Below, one piece after another: positions 45,640-55,945 of a stretch of 64,000 nucleotides of DNA. Under the pieces are notes generated by a model. That model made no database searches and was not told where the DNA came from. It saw nothing but the letters and a program-made list of their open reading frames with translations. A program made the position numbers and the translations under genes. This stretch comes from Diaporthe sp. PMI_573 (Eukaryota; Ascomycota; Sordariomycetes; Diaporthales; Diaporthaceae). The DNA lies in contig JAJTUP010000028.1 in the NCBI GenBank assembly GCA_021399435.1, forward strand, positions 372,001 through 436,000, in the 5' to 3' direction. Each line of letters opens with the position of its first letter. The first letter of the stretch is position 1.

Positions 45640-46991
45640 ATGGTCGCAAAGAAGAACCACCAACGTCCGCCCTTCCGGGCTGAGCACCTTGGCTCGCTCC
45701 TCCGGCCACAGAACCTGGTTGATAAGCGCGTCGCCCTGGACGGCGAGAAGACCGAGGTCATTGCCCAAGACAAGGAGCTACACGCCATCGAAGACAAGGC
45801 TATCAATGAGATCGTCAAGGTCCAGCTGGACCTTGGGTTTCATGCCGTGAACGATGGCGAGTACCGCCGTCATCAGTTCTGGGGCACCTTCTTCCCTGCT
45901 CTCGAGGGAATGGAGGAAATTGCTAACCCACCTCTGGAAATGTTCCGGCTCTATGTGCCCGACTTGGCTGCTTTTAGTAAGTCTTACATGTTTGGAACTC
46001 AGTGGTGGTCACAAGCCAGGCAGTCAACTAACACCGTCTTCCCAGCCGAGGCCGGCCATAAGCCTGGCGAATCCGTCATTTGCACAGGCAAAATCAAGCA
46101 TGTGGGCAGCACCTATGTCGACCAGTGGAACTACCTAAAGAGTCGTCTCCCGGCCGAGTACATCAAGGAGGCAAAACTCACCCTCCCTGCGCCCGAGTGG
46201 TACCACCTGCGCTACCAGCCTGGCAAGGCCTATCCGAAAGAGGTCTATGCCAACGACGATGAGTACTTCGCCGATATTGCGAAGGCGTACAGGGCCGAGC
46301 TTCAGGTCCTATACGGCGCGGGCTGCCGCAATGTAACCATTAACGATCCCAACCTGGCGTGTAAGTCTGTTCGGTTTCTTGGGGCGAAAAGCCGCCAAGA
46401 CTTGGTCAGTCACTAATATCGCATCCAGACTTTTGCTCCGAGAAGATGCTTCAAGGCTTCAAGGACGCCGGAGAAGACTCCGAGGCCCTTCTGGATAGCT
46501 ACATAAAGCTCTACAACGACTGCATCTCACAGCGCCCCGACGACCTCCACCTGGGCATCCACCTCTGCCGCGGTAACTTTGCCTACAGCCGGCATTTCAG
46601 CGAGGGCGGGTACGACCGGATCGCAACCAAGCTCTTCAACGAGATCGAGGCCGACACCTACTTCCTGGAATACGACACCGACCGCGCCGGCGGCTTTGAG
46701 CCTCTGAAGGAGCTGCCGCCGTACAAGAATGTCGTACTCGGCGTCATCACCAGCAAGTTCCCCGAGCTGGAGGACCTAGAGAAGCTCAAGGGGAGGGTGT
46801 ACCAAGCGGCTGATTTCGTGGCCAAGGGCGCCGGCCAGAGCCGGGAGGAGGCACTGAAGCGCATCGGGGTCAGTCCTCAGTGCGGGTTTGCGAGTCACCA
46901 TCTGGGAAACAGCGTCACCCGCGAGGACATGATCAATAAGTTGAAGCTGGTGAGGAAGTTGGCAGATACTATTTGGCCTGGTGAGCCATAA
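45640..46991 (+). CDS. MetE-like (cobalamin-independent methionine synthase family) enzyme, three exons
   Basis: Exons are 45640-45976, 46046-46360 and 46429-46991, with introns GTAAGT...CCCAG and GTAAGT...ATCCAG in phase 1, giving 404 residues. The N-terminus RPPFRAEHLGSLLRP is the hallmark of the short methionine-synthase II relatives (UROD/MetE-like barrel), and HLGIHLCRGNFAY and GVSPQCGFASHHLGN carry the His and Cys that bind zinc in the family. At about 400 residues it equals the C-terminal catalytic half of MetE, so it probably transfers a methyl group to a thiol, but the natural substrates of these short fungal forms are unsettled. No signal peptide; cytosolic. No break seen. Confidence 0.88.
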
Positions 46992-48079
46992 GGAGCTTTC
47001 ATGCCGGGTTGTTTCATCAACACGAATCCACACTCCACACAAAGTGTTTCCTCGGGAATTTGGTCCCAGGCTTTGCCAGTACGCCTTCAGTCCCACATAC
47101 TCAAATCAGCCAGCAGCTCCCAATTTGTCTTTTCTGTATATGGCCCCTTGGCCGCGATTGCCAAAAATTGAGGAAAATATCTCAATTGGCCTGCCCAAGG
47201 CCTACCAAAAAGCAATACAAAATCTTGTTCGCCTTGCAGTCAAATTGCAAACCTAAGCATCAATGCGCCCAGAACTGTCCACTGTACACGTGTCACTGTA
47301 CTGTTCCTCCTAAGACATGCTCTGAAAATCATCTGTAATTGGAATGAGGTCCTAAAGGATACACCTTCTCTAGGAAGGGAGTCGACAAGTGACTATAGCA
47401 GCCTTCGTTCTGCCAGAGCCTCAAGAGAGAGAGGGCACTCTGACGCGTTGAGTAGAAAACAAGGATAGCAAAAAATGATAGAAGAGGGCCAGGCCTACTG
47501 TACCACAAGACGAAGAACAGGAATTTGTAAACCAGAATTGTGTTGAACCTTTTCGGGTCTATTCTTTTCACCGCGATCACAACGGCTATAATAAAAGGAA
47601 TCAAATTGTACAGGATGAATAAAAGGGGTCAACAGAGCTGTCATCGTGTTCGAGATGCGATACACATGGAAGCCTAGTTAATTCCCACTTTTGAATTAAG
47701 CTTCCACGTGTATCGCTCGCTTAGCCCGAAGCCATAGTAGTTCCATGTCTATAGTTCTGGTAAGACCCAAAACTATTATCTTTCTACATTAAATAGTGTG
47801 ATTTTTACAGTAACGAGCACTATCAATTTCAGAGTGGTCATCGACCTTGCAGTTCACATAGTGTTCTAAACATTCTACAAACTTAATTTAGCACTGGCCT
47901 ACCCAACACTGAACGTCCCTCGGCACCATTTAAGGAGCTCGATTTTTGGAGCCACTACTTATATATCCTAACCTGTGGGGTTTGAGGGCAGTCCAAGGGG
48001 CCACACGCCCGACCCGGCTGTGGCCAATCAGAAGGGCCGGTCTGTCTTAGTCAGCAGAAGGGCTGGCTACTACACCAAG
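46992..48079. other. no supported gene
   Basis: About 1.1 kb. A minus-strand frame at 47329-47604 has a hydrophobic stretch (FLFFVLWYSRPGPLLSFFAI) but no family. The only clear structure is the hairpin at 47657-47716. Confidence 0.5.
47657..47716. repeat. long imperfect hairpin
   Basis: GCGATACACATGGAAGC-CTAG-TTAATTC at 47657-47684 is mirrored at 47693-47716 by the complement of GCGATACACGTGGAAGCTTAATTC. The arms differ by one base and a 4-base bulge, and the loop is about 8 bases. It may be a miniature inverted-repeat element or a structured RNA; no flanking duplication was checked. Confidence 0.75.
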
Positions 48080-48455
48080 CGCTTCGGCGCCCACGATGGC
48101 GATAGCTTCCCTGATGACAGGAACGGGGAATTGGGCGATTGACTTTGCCGACAAATTTCCGATGTGTGATGTACTGGGCACTGATCTCAGCCTGATACAA
48201 CAGCAATACGTCCCTGCCAACTGCCGGTATGTTTTTACGCGCTGAAAAGAGACTATATCTTCTAACAAGTAGGAGCAATAAGGTTCGAATTGGACGATGC
48301 TGAGGACGAGTGGAACTTTCGCAGCCCCTTTGACCTCATCCACACTCGAGCATCGGTTCTCTGCTGGAGGGACTATACGGCATTTATCAATCAAGCATAC
48401 CAGGCACTAGAGCCTGGAGGGTGGCTTGAGATGCAGGAGTTCAATCACAGACCGG
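48080..48455 (+). pseudogene. LaeA-like SAM methyltransferase, truncated at both ends
   Basis: Plus-strand coding pieces give [20 protein letters not shown] with the SAM-binding glycine loop (the usual DLGTGTG reads SLMTGTG here). Then comes [16 protein letters not shown], an intron at 48227-48282 (GTATGT...ATAAG), and FELDDAEDEWNFRSPFDLIH followed by NQAYQALEPGGWLEMQEF. This is the core of the Methyltransf_23 fold common in fungi. The N-terminus has drifted and at about 48455 the sequence changes into an antisense Gypsy piece, which removes the C-terminal half. Confidence 0.75.
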
Positions 48456-48977
48456 TGTTCTACATACGTAGTCCTCTGCGGTGTGAAAGACCATGACACC
48501 AAAGCCTCGCTCAAGGGATCCGTCAACCTGTAGGAATAATTGCTTTGCCGGGTCATGATGATACAACCGCAGCTCTTCCGTGACGAACCGTTTAATGTCG
48601 TTGAAAGCTTGAAGCTCTTCAGGAGTAGGCTCGATCCTTGTTCGAGAGGCATATGCTTGTCGCTTTCCTGGGTGGCCGCTGACGACATTGCCCGACTTGC
48701 GACCAGCTGCTAGAAGCTGGACTTTACGTCTCCGGTACGGCCGCTTCTTTTCAAGAACCAGCTGTTGTTCACTAGCCTGGGGCGCGTGATTCGGCCACAC
48801 ACCATGCGTTCGGCCGCGATGATATCGAATGGTTCCAAGCCATGCCTCGACACTATGGACGCGTTCTGGTAAGCCCTCTTCCCATTTGCCCTTCACCGGG
48901 CCTCCGACGGGCCCGAAGTGCTGCCTTCCAACATTAAATGTCAAATGAGATACAACGATTAATGTCATTTGACATCA
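48441..48977 (-). mobile_element. Ty3/Gypsy shard with RNase H start and possible LTR end
   Basis: The minus-strand frame 48441-48968 contains RIEPTPEELQAFNDIKRFV, then LYHHDPAKQLFLQVDGSLER and GFGVMVFHTAED, the beginning of the RNase H domain of a fungal Gypsy element. The part before it (GPVGGPVKGKWEEGLPERVH) is unlike pol. The inverted pair ATGTCAAATGA (48938-48948) and TCATTTGACAT (48965-48975) lies at its outer edge, where the minus strand reads TGTTGATGTCAAATGAC, resembling an LTR start. It is an internally deleted remnant. Confidence 0.65.
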
Positions 48978-49527
48978 ACACTCCGTGAGGTTGCTGTAAT
49001 GAAATCCGGTTGGCTGTGATTTTGAGAAATGTAGAAGAAGAACGATATGAAACGGATTGAAGTACAAAAAGATTGACGCAGCACGAGCATTCATATACCA
49101 ACTAATATTTGCAATTAAGTCTTACTATTAAGAAGAACGGAATTTGGACGGGCTTTGAACACCACTCTGTACCACATGTACCAGCCCATGAAATCGCGTA
49201 GGCGGGAAGACACGGATGCACGAGGTGCCAAGTCATTGTTCTGTCCGAGTTTTTGAACCGGTCAACGCGCTCCTCGCGCATGGTGGAGGCGAAGCCTTGT
49301 GTGTCTTAAATACATAGCATCTCCAGCAGGCTATACGCCATCTCAAGCAACGTCAGCCTAGCTCGAGAAAGAGCTACTAGTACCGCGATATTCAAGACGA
49401 GGAGGACAACATCGCGGGCATCTTCTGGTGCGAGAAGCAGCAGATCGCTTGGTTTCATGAGCAACGTTTCTCGCGTGCCTCTCGCTCGATTGCATGTACT
49501 CGACAAACAACAAGAAGATGCCGTACT

Positions 49528-50260
49528 TTAAGGCTCGGCGCTGACCCTTAAAAAAAAGGTCCTCATTTGATGGAAAACTTGGTACAACCGGTAGACACCT
49601 TTTTTGCGTGGTGCAGTATGCTTTTCGAAATGCTCAATCCATTCCATAGCAATCGCATCACTTGTCGCCACGCGGCCCATCGGACCCTCGATGTCCTCGG
49701 AAGAGGCACCGGGGTTCTTGCCGTAGACCTGCTCGAGAACCGGCCGGGCCTCCTCCATGAAGGCCTTCAAAATCTCCCCTACGGCCGCGTTCCGTTCTTG
49801 GGTCTGCCTTTTGAGACCACCCCCCGTAGCCCGGTTGCGCAGTCGATGAGGTCAATAAGGAGACCGTTCTTGGCGACCGCGCTGAGGATATAGCCAATGT
49901 TGAGGAGATGAGGCTGTTCCGAGACGTTGATAACTACTTTTATCTGGCCTCCGAGCGTCTCCATGAGAACCAGAAGGAATCTCGGCTAGCTTCACTAGTG
50001 AATGCTATTGCGCGGCACATGAGATCGTCGGGACAGTTTGGTCGCTGTCGAACCCGGAGCATCCGGAATGGGGACGTTCAACATACGGCCAACCGTAAAT
50101 ACTGTGCAGAAATACCTGCAGAAATGCTCTGCGGTTATCTGCTCAATTGGGGAAAATGCTAGGCTGGAGGCGTGCACCAAATAGGAAAAGAGGTTCGCAC
50201 GACGGGCATAAAACGTCCGTCCATCCCACACGAGTAGGGTTTTGCCGTGCCCCTCGTCTG
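49528..50260 (-). pseudogene. unidentified minus-strand gene remnant
   Basis: Three frames follow one another on the minus strand: VWDGRTFYARRANLFSYLVH and on (about 50010-50240), METLGGQIKVVINVSEQPHL (to about 49810), and LKAFMEEARPVLEQVYGKNP to the stop at 49528. All have normal protein composition and could be one gene with intron(s) and a frameshift. No family is recognised. The 5' end fades near 50260, where a sequence shared with the LINE tail at 1794 begins. Confidence 0.35.
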
Positions 50261-50293
50261 GCCTGCCAGGCTGGCCAAGTGGAGGTTTATGTG

Positions 50294-50332
50294 CAGCAAG
50301 CGCCGCTCCAGCTGCCGAAGATAGGACGCTGC
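50294..50332 (+). repeat. copy of the LINE-tail sequence at 1794-1832
   Basis: CAGCAAGCGCCGCTCCAGCT followed by GCCGAAGATAGGACGCTG parallels CAGCAGGCACCGCTTCAGTC and GCCGAAGATAGGACACTG at 1794-1832. Most differences are C/T or G/A changes. It probably marks the 3' end of the LINE family. Confidence 0.6.
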
Positions 50333-50634
50333 ATCCACTCCGCTGACCACCATTTTCCCGAGGCTCTGCCAGGCAGCATCCTCCTCGATCTCGCCCTTCC
50401 AGGTGTTTCCATCCGCAATATTGTTTCTTTGTCTTCACTCTTCTTGTTCCCAATCGACAATATTGTCAGCATCGCTGTCTTCACTCTCATCTTCCTCACT
50501 ACCAGTTCCCTTCTCCATCTTGGTCTGCCACCAGTCGAATATCCTCAGCCAAACCACCTACATATCTCCATTCAACCACCTTACTCCAACCCGTGGACCA
50601 GAAAGTTACCGTTGGCTTTCGGAATTCCACGCAC

Positions 50635-51321
50635 ATGGATGCATCGCAATCCATGGACGCTGAGGTCGTACATGTGGCTTCCATGGCGCAAGAGCTGGCG
50701 AAGACCGCAGCTGAGCAGTTTGAGGGTGAAATGGTTCTGGTCAAGAAGTCAAGGTGCTTCGCCTGTCCCTTCTATATCCTGAACAACAAGTACGCAAAAT
50801 GCGTGACAAGGCATCACCTCTATACCATTGAGGAAGTCAAGGAACACCTGTGCTGCGACCATCGCCGGCCAGTGTACTGTCCTATATGCAAAGAAGAGTT
50901 TTCCTTGAGCAGAAATCGAGACGCGCATATTCGACTCCGAGCCTGTCATGCAAATAATTCGACTAATCCGGAAGGAATCACATACGAGCAGGAAGAGCGG
51001 CTCGAAAGAGTGGGCATGGAATCCTTGTCAGAGGACCTGCGGTGGTTTCACATCTGGGATGTCATCTTCCCTGACGTCGAACGCCCGTCCTCAGCTTTCT
51101 ATGTCGGTGATCGAGAAGTGAGTGTGTGTGCTTTCCGTCAGTTCTGGATGCAGAATGGCGAGGAGACTGTTACAGGGTTCCTCGAGCAACGAGGATATCA
51201 GGATTACGGTATACGGAGCGAGGATAGGAAATTATGGACCATCTACAACCTTGTGGAGGAGATTGTAGTGGACAAGATATTTGGTGACTTGGATGGTATA
51301 ACTAGGACTGCATCCATATGA
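50635..51321 (+). CDS. C2H2-type zinc-finger protein of a fungal family, 228 residues
   Basis: The first ATG is at 50635 (MDASQSMDAEVV); the frame is open upstream, so the start is not certain. The Cys/His region runs CFACPFYILNNKYAKCVTRH, then VKEHLCCDHRRPVYCPIC and FSLSRNRDAHIRLRACH, two fingers in the style of a fungal family that often follows with a PEGITYEQEERL segment and a WFHIWDVIFPDVERPSSAFY stretch, as here. The C-terminus is helical and ends at 51321 without a known domain. Function unknown; DNA or protein binding is likely. No break was seen. Confidence 0.7.
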   Translation: MDASQSMDAEVVHVASMAQELAKTAAEQFEGEMVLVKKSRCFACPFYILNNKYAKCVTRHHLYTIEEVKEHLCCDHRRPVYCPICKEEFSLSRNRDAHIRLRACHANNSTNPEGITYEQEERLERVGMESLSEDLRWFHIWDVIFPDVERPSSAFYVGDREVSVCAFRQFWMQNGEETVTGFLEQRGYQDYGIRSEDRKLWTIYNLVEEIVVDKIFGDLDGITRTASI

Positions 51322-51416
51322 GCAGGGCTCGGTAGATTTTGTGGTTGGTTCCATACGCTTTGTTCCTTATATAGAAAATGACTTCAGGCACCAGGGTATG
51401 AGCCCAAATTGGCCGC

Positions 51417-52048
51417 TTGGTCGTCCCCCACCAGCGTATGTACGAGCTACGAGATAGTCGTTTGGGGCGGGCGCTCTGCCATACTGAATCCCTCAAGTCT
51501 ACATCGAACGAGGCTTGTATCCCTCGAGCAACAAGTACCAACACTGGCATTTCCGTTCTCATTCACGCTATACACGCCATTATGGACTCCTGTGGAGCCG
51601 AAATGGATATGTCAAGCCCAGCAGAATTATCCTTGTGGGGGGCCGTCATGTTACGCATTCCAAAGGCTGCTTCAAGCAATACTCACGACCTTCCCTGGGA
51701 CAACGACCATGAGCCATATACTGTTACCCTACAGGGAGGGGCAACAAATGCCCTTTGGTCTCCAGGAAGCGATGGCGACCTATTCCCCGTCCATTACGTC
51801 AGGGCCGAGGAAGAAATCAATGTCCAATTCAGTACCTCCAGAAGCAACTAGACAATTTAGAGAATGCGAAGAGAGTCCTGGATGCGGCGAGGGCGAGGGA
51901 ACTTGAGATGTTGCAAAGTATCCGTGGTATATTAACTAAACTCCTGGAAGCTACCATGCAGCAGTCCACCGCGCTGACACAAAAAGTGGCATTTGCCCGG
52001 GGTTGGGCGATTGGCGCACTGGTCACGGTGGCAACCCTTTTGCACTAG
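51417..52048 (+). CDS. unrecognised gene, perhaps spliced, with a coiled coil
   Basis: Frame 51417-51851 (a reasonable start is the ATG at 51582) encodes ELSLWGAVMLRIPKAASSN and a HYVRAEEEINVQ end. Frame 51755-52048 ends with a coiled coil, LQKQLDNLENAKRVLDAARA, and a hydrophobic tail, GWAIGALVTVATLLH. A splice within about 51800-51830 could join them into one protein with a C-terminal membrane anchor. No family recognised. Confidence 0.3.
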
Positions 52049-52335
52049 CCACACGATTCGGGTCTGCGGCAGAGGCCATGGCCCAAGTCTATTTTGTTCA
52101 ACGCATGCCGGAGGAGCTGACATGGGTATTTTGCAGCCAAAGGTACTGGATCCTCAGCAACCTTTCTGCATCTTGTCATCACAGGCCTGGCCTCTCTTTG
52201 GAAGATCGACCGTATGCTGAGTTTCAATGCCGCGCACTTGGAACCCTACCAGGCGCCGTTTTCATTGATACGCCCGGTGCCTGTGCACTCCCGCCCAATG
52301 TGCGCCGGACTGGGTCGCGTCCGAACATACTTCCT

Positions 52336-52690
52336 TCACTGACGGGCTTCCTCGTGACGAAGACCCTCAGCAGTATCTCTGATAGCCTCGTGGATAGTCT
52401 CGGCCAAGTAGAGAAGGTTGCCTAGCCCGTGGCCCAGGTAAACCTTCACTTTCCGGTGCATTCGCTCTGTAGACGAGGTTGTACGTAAGCCGAAGTTGAG
52501 GGTTTTGCAGGTTTGGTGGCCAGCCCATTTGGCAACGATCTTCTCTTCGTCGTCAACATAGTAGGTCTTCAGATAGTTAAGGATGGACGTCTGGTCAGAG
52601 AACTTTTCTTAGAGGCGCTGCCAAGCCGTCTCATAGACTTCACGGTATGGAGAGTATTCTAAGCTCGGATCCCACCACTGCCTGATCAAA
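52336..52690 (-). pseudogene. MULE transposase remnant
   Basis: A minus-strand frame reads QWWDPSLEYSPYREVYETAW, then an in-frame TAA at 52609-52611. It continues EKFSDQTSILNYLKTYYVDD, EEKIVAKWAGHQTCKTLNFG and TTSSTERMHRKVKVYLGHG to a TGA at 52336-52338. The order WAGH... then LRTTSSTERMHRKVK is the region after the DDE core in fungal Mutator-like transposases. The catalytic core and zinc finger are missing. The element is too broken to move. Confidence 0.65.
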
Positions 52691-52739
52691 ATCCACGTCG
52701 ACAATTTGTCCGCCACACGTTGCTGGGGTTAGTTTCAGC

Positions 52740-53300
52740 CAGGGTTCGGCGTCTCTCCACTGCAAATACACGTGGACCACCCACATATGGACCACCCACT
52801 AATACATCCACTGCGAACGCTATTATTACATAATCCACCCATCCACTTGAAGCTATTCCCAGTGGTCCATATGGACCACTGCGGCACATTTGTGGCGGAG
52901 CTGACTGTTGACCGCGGCCCCCGGCCAGCCCGGCCCGTTCTACCTTCCCACCCATACTAATTATATGGCGGTGGATGTACTGCCCCCAGGCCCTTGTCAG
53001 CGCTAATATTATCCCCTAATCTCGCGGCTATATGCGTTGAGCACGCGTTTGGCCTTCAATGCCTTCAGGGACTTCAACGCTACAATATTCTCGCCATGGC
53101 TGCCAAATCCAACAAAGAGCTTATCGAGAATCGCCTATTCAGCCACTTCAAAGGCTGGCTTTGGGCTAAACGCGGTCGAGATACTAGTTCATGGCTTTGG
53201 GCCGAAGGTTACAATATTTAGAACGGCGTTGAGCGGCGCTGGGTCTGCAAAAGCTGCGTTGCCCTGAATCGTGGCCCGACGCGTTGATGCCCAATACATT
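52740..53300 (+). pseudogene. hAT relic with N-terminal finger only
   Basis: From the ATG at 53094, MAAKSNKELIENRLFSHFKG is followed by WLWAKRGRDTSSWLWAEGYN, a TAG, and then VERRWVCKSCVALNRGPTR, which parallels the start of the intact transposase at 11955 (LYKGWTLTERD...ERRWVCCLC). The 350 bp upstream carry GTGGACCACCCAC and the 22-bp palindrome at 52860-52881, like hAT subterminal repeats. The catalytic core is not found, so this may be an internally deleted, non-autonomous copy. Confidence 0.55.
52860..52881. repeat. 22-bp perfect palindrome
   Basis: CAGTGGTCCATATGGACCACTG equals its own reverse complement. GTGGACCACCCA and ATGGACCACCCA also occur at 52772-52800, so the GGACCAC word is repeated in both orientations, as in transposon subterminal binding sites. 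Confidence 0.85.
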
Positions 53301-53530
53301 GAAAGCAGAAAAGGTCAGTTCAAAATGGTATATAGTTACGCAACTTCACTCTCGCGATATTGTTGCCAGATACTGATGTCGACCTAGAGACCACGGTTTT
53401 CAGATCATATTTGCGCGTGACCTGCCGCTCTGTCGAGGCTCTTCTGTGATCGCATTGCCTCCGGATTCAATTCGCATCGTCCTACACTGTCGCCTTTCAC
53501 CACGAATGCCTCTGCTAGCGCGTTTTGAGC

Positions 53531-53924
53531 ATGTCTAGTGGACAAGCTTCATCCAACGACACCGACCAAAGGATTGTGGCGGAAGGACCGCAAGTCAAAA
53601 AGGTTACAGAAATATCAAATGACGACGAGAAACTTAAGAAGATGGTGGGAGAGAAGGTTAGTTGATCTCAACGTTGGCCGCGAACATATTATTAAACGTT
53701 CCTAGCTAGGGTACGATGTGAAAATAGAAGAGGAATGGACGGAGTGTAAGGATTTGGACAAAGCAGATCCATCAATCCGCGCCCTTCTGGTCAAACAAGA
53801 GTGTGCTTGGGGAGCCGTCCGGGTCGATAGTGACCCTGTATCGAACGTGGTAACTGGCCCAGGTCAAGGCCAGGATTTCTACATTGTCTACATCGACCCT
53901 GATCAGAGTTGTCGCTTTTACTAA
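53531..53924 (+). CDS. small hypothetical protein, two exons, about 114 residues
   Basis: The ATG at 53531 starts exon 1 (to 53656), the intron is 53657-53705 (GTTAGT...CCTAG) and exon 2 ends with TAA at 53922-53924. The product is acidic and charged (DDEKLKKMVGEK, then YDVKIEEEWTECKDLDKAD). No family recognised. The splice sites are reasonable but the donor is weak. Confidence 0.35.
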
Positions 53925-54192
53925 ACGCCATCAGTGCGCTACTTCCATCGCCTGTGACACTCGAATATACTCAATCAGGGCCTCGCTTGCTCTGAGAGAA
54001 AGGTACACCGTTGCCTGCTTCCCTACCCCAGCATCCAAACCTAGATCAACAGAAGGGAGAGGATGCCCAGACAATGGACAGTTCATTTTCAGATCGACTG
54101 TGAGAGCTTGCTGTTGGAGGAACCCGAACAATTGCGTGTATGTCAAATGCACTGTCGTTGGAGGAGGCTGGTCTGCAGGGACAATTGCCTGA

Positions 54193-55945
54193 GGAAGGAT
54201 TGAGGGAGGTTGGTTTGCAGGTTCGATGCCATGAGGAATATTATCTGAAGGTGTTAGCTCGATATGTGACCCTTGTAGAGTAGAGTTTATTCCACGAACC
54301 GGCAGGTTGCATATGGTGTCCGTTTAGATAGGAAAGGAGGGGAGGACATGTTAGGTTTGCATTTTTGACTTCAAACGGTAGTTTCGATCTATCGGCTGCT
54401 TTCATCTCCACAATTGTTGTCTTCCCGAGGCCAACGACACATATTGCAGCGCCTTCCAAGCCACAGTTTTGTTCCGCATGCTCTATGAACCGTCGGAATC
54501 GGTCATCTCTGCTCACGGATGACTCGGGCACAGGTAATTGGCGCACGGCTTGGAGCGGTCACTGACAGGTTCGAGAACCAAACGGAAGCCCGTCCTTGTT
54601 TCAGGCAGCACAGATAGGGGCGCGGAGGACTAGTTATCAACCAGCTGTCTCCCATAAATATAACAGCTGATGAGCTTACTAGCAGCCGACGACGGCGACA
54701 GTAACGGCGACGCAATAGTTAAAAAAAAAAAAAAAAAAAAAAAAGACGAGGTCATTGTAGTAATGGCTGGGAAAAGAATCCGTGGGCTTCTAAGCGTAGA
54801 TATCACTCAGCTACTTCGTATCCTAAACACAGGAGGCCAGAGAGGAAAAGCCTAGATCTAAGGGCGATCGTCCTGTACAATAATGTGTACAATACTGTAC
54901 GCTACTCCTCACTGCAGATACCTCGTTGTATTTTTCCGCGATTGTCTCTTCGTTCATGGCTCCCGCAATATCTCGGTTATGGTGGCGTACTAGCGAAATT
55001 TGAGCGTGTTACGCATGTGCATCTGCACCTGCACCCTCTGCCAGTCAATCTATTTACGCAGGGTTGTGGAGAATCGCTAACAAGCGCCGCGGCTGGGATC
55101 GCAAATTGTAGATCCTGGACGCGTAAACGCGGATGTGGGGTGGCGGAATAGGGGTGGCGGGAGCGAGTGTTTGGAGCGGTCCTCAATTGCCGCAGGCTAC
55201 CTGGCTACCTGGACAACAATCCTGTGCGTGGTACTCTGTCTCTGCATGTCCTTCTGCATTAGTGGTATAATTTTTCACTCCCTTTGCCCCCGCTGGTACA
55301 TTCCGTGGGGTTCACATGATGGCTCGACATATACTTGCATACCATTTTCTGCATTCTCCGGCAAGAAGCACCATTCCTGGTCGAAGCACCAATACGGACT
55401 ACATGCAGTTGAAGTCCGCAAGGGGCTAGTAACTGGGTGGCTAAGCAGCCCTTGGGGCTACGGCGTACTTATGGTACAGGCTCCCTGGATCTCCCCCTTT
55501 CTAGCTAGTTAGAAGCAAGCAATGAAGTCCACCAATTCCATCGTTAACGCGATACCACGTACGTACGTATAGTACAAGAAAGCCCATTCAACATTTATGG
55601 TATTTGTGTTCTATCGTACAGTATTTCCCAGAGGACGAATAAGATGAACTATTGCCCTAGATGATGGCCAATCAAAGTTGCTGTGGTTTCCCAAAAGTAC
55701 GTCTGTTGCAGTCGACGTATGTATCCAGAACTCCCTCATTGAAGTACTGCAGAAACTTATGAAAACACGGTACTTGTTTGAGCAGGACTTTTAAGTTCCC
55801 TGGATAGACATTTTGCCATTTTTAAGCAAAGAAGATGCCAGTATTTATAGCTTTCTTATGCTGCTTAACTTCCTTTAGTTTCCTGTCTCCCCTGCTACTT
55901 TGCACAAGATACCTACCTTAAAACACTTTTCATACCAAATACACG
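54193..55945. other. no convincing gene
   Basis: A minus-strand frame at 54241-54546 and plus-strand frames at 54885-55512 exist, but none has a domain I recognise. The frame at 55135-55512 has one hydrophobic stretch (LCVVLCLCMSFCISGIIF) but no ATG-based support. A run of 24 A lies at 54721-54744. The 400 bp before the P450 are AT-rich, as for a promoter. Confidence 0.45.
54721..54744 (+). repeat. A24 homopolymer
   Basis: Twenty-four consecutive A residues. It could be the poly-A end of a retrotransposed copy on the plus strand, but nothing upstream was identified as its body, so it may be a simple slippage repeat. Confidence 0.9.

Noticed and set aside
54241..54546. GLGKTT read as a P-loop of an NLR
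   Set aside because: It lacks the GxxxxGK[ST] spacing, is not followed by any Walker B pattern and the frame has no other NTPase feature.
54721..54744. Poly-A run read as a LINE 3' end
   Set aside because: No LINE coding or tail sequence was found just upstream, so only a homopolymer is reported.
55135..55512. 125-codon frame with a hydrophobic stretch as a membrane protein
   Set aside because: It lacks an ATG at its start, has no family resemblance and lies in repeat-poor, AT-variable DNA without splice signals.
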